11,633 nt of DNA. Source: Methanomicrobiales archaeon. Lineage in GTDB: Archaea; Halobacteriota; Methanomicrobia; Methanomicrobiales; Methanoculleaceae. Below the pieces are notes generated by a model, which saw nothing but the letters and a program-made list of their open reading frames with translations, searched no databases and was not told the origin of the DNA. The first letter of the stretch is position 1. The number at the start of each line of letters is the position of its first letter. Positions 11,185-11,633 of this stretch are shown one piece after another. The DNA lies in assembly GCA_012511245.1 (NCBI GenBank), contig JAAZGM010000072.1, positions 1 to 11,633 of the forward strand, given 5' to 3'. A program made the position numbers and the translations under genes.

Positions 11185-11633
11185 ATGGCGCAGGCAAAAG
11201 AAGGCGACACCGTACAGGTGCACTATACCGGAAAACTCGGCGACGGAACGGTCTTTGATACGTCGGATGAGCAGACACCGCTCGAGTTCACCATCGGCAG
11301 CGGCCAGATCATCCCGGGATTCGAGCGAGCCGTGGTCGGCATGGAGCCGGGAGAGACGAAGACGGCGACGATCCCGCCCGAGGAGGCATACGGCCTCCAT
11401 CGCGAGGAGATGACCATCACGGTGGAGAAAGAGCAGTTTCCCGACGATATCAACCCCGAACCCGGCCAGCAGCTCCAGGTGCAGCAGCCGGACGGCAGGA
11501 TGGCTCTCGTCGTCATCAGCGACGTCTCGGAGTCGACCGTGACGCTGGACGCAAACCACCCCCTTGCCGGACAGCCCCTGACGTTCGATATCAGGCTCGT
11601 GGATATCGTGAGTGCCGCACCGGAGCAGGCGGC
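11185..11633 (+). CDS. FKBP-type peptidyl-prolyl cis-trans isomerase, SlyD-like (3' end outside window)
   Basis: The enzyme catalyses cis-trans isomerisation of peptidyl-prolyl bonds and usually has chaperone activity. Residues 6-25 (EGDTVQVHYTGKLGDGTVFD) open the FKBP domain, and FTIGSGQIIPGFERAVVGM (35-53) and GETKTATIPPEEAYG (56-70) form its core. An insert-in-flap domain follows (about 71-120, with QFPDDINPEPGQQLQ and MALVVISDVSESTVTLD), then DANHPLAGQPLTFDIRLVDI (122-141) returns to the FKBP core. This is the compact archaeal SlyD-like layout of 150-160 residues, so only a few codons should be missing. No signal peptide is present, indicating a cytoplasmic protein. It has its own TATA box, so it is independent of the methyltransferase gene. 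Confidence 0.94.
   Translation, partial: MAQAKEGDTVQVHYTGKLGDGTVFDTSDEQTPLEFTIGSGQIIPGFERAVVGMEPGETKTATIPPEEAYGLHREEMTITVEKEQFPDDINPEPGQQLQVQQPDGRMALVVISDVSESTVTLDANHPLAGQPLTFDIRLVDIVSAAPEQA

Overview
The window looks like archaeal chromosome, most likely from a Methanoculleus-like methanogen (Methanomicrobiales). This is inferred, not proven. The evidence is high-GC coding sequence, TATA boxes about 25-35 nt ahead of starts with several leaderless or short-leader genes, purine-rich Shine-Dalgarno (SD) sites, T-run terminators, and typically archaeal gene types: a TreT-like trehalose synthase, a small SlyD-type FKBP and an Hsp20 with an archaeal-style promoter.

The left third (1 to about 4350) is a patchwork of damaged genes. 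It starts with a HIT-family protein lacking its N-terminal half. Next is an AT-rich stretch of about 340 bp holding a detached tRNA T-arm-like sequence, a likely relic of integration. It is followed by a frameshifted PD-(D/E)XK nuclease-like gene, a frameshifted Fic/Doc gene and a small hypothetical gene whose stop abuts the Fic stop. A leftward operon then encodes a winged-helix regulator and a small DUF3467-like protein. It is divergent from a rightward Rossmann/TIR-like or deoxyribosyltransferase-like gene, and the two share a TATA region framed by a perfect 9-bp inverted repeat. An intact nitroreductase and a doubly frameshifted small membrane protein close this region.

The right two thirds (about 4500-11633) are intact housekeeping and stress genes: a GNAT acetyltransferase, an Hsp20 with an unusually long charged C-terminal tail, a uracil-DNA-glycosylase-fold protein convergent with Hsp20 and divergent from a DEAD-box RNA helicase with a DbpA-type RNA-binding domain, a TreT-like trehalose synthase, an FkbM-family methyltransferase and the start of an FKBP prolyl isomerase that runs off the window. 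Several fit a stress theme (chaperone, RNA unwinding, compatible solute synthesis, prolyl isomerisation), but most have their own promoter and do not form one operon.

The most notable non-coding features are a 565-nt gap (8278-8842) with a TATA box, several stem-loops and a 12-bp GC hairpin that may encode a small RNA; the symmetric divergent operator at 2678-2721; and dyads at the Hsp20, TreT, FKBP, GNAT and nitroreductase promoters. No CRISPR array, rRNA, complete tRNA or intact transposase was seen. No clearly new multi-gene system could be demonstrated. The best candidate for an undescribed module is the divergent regulator / small protein / Rossmann-like gene set at 1936-3301.
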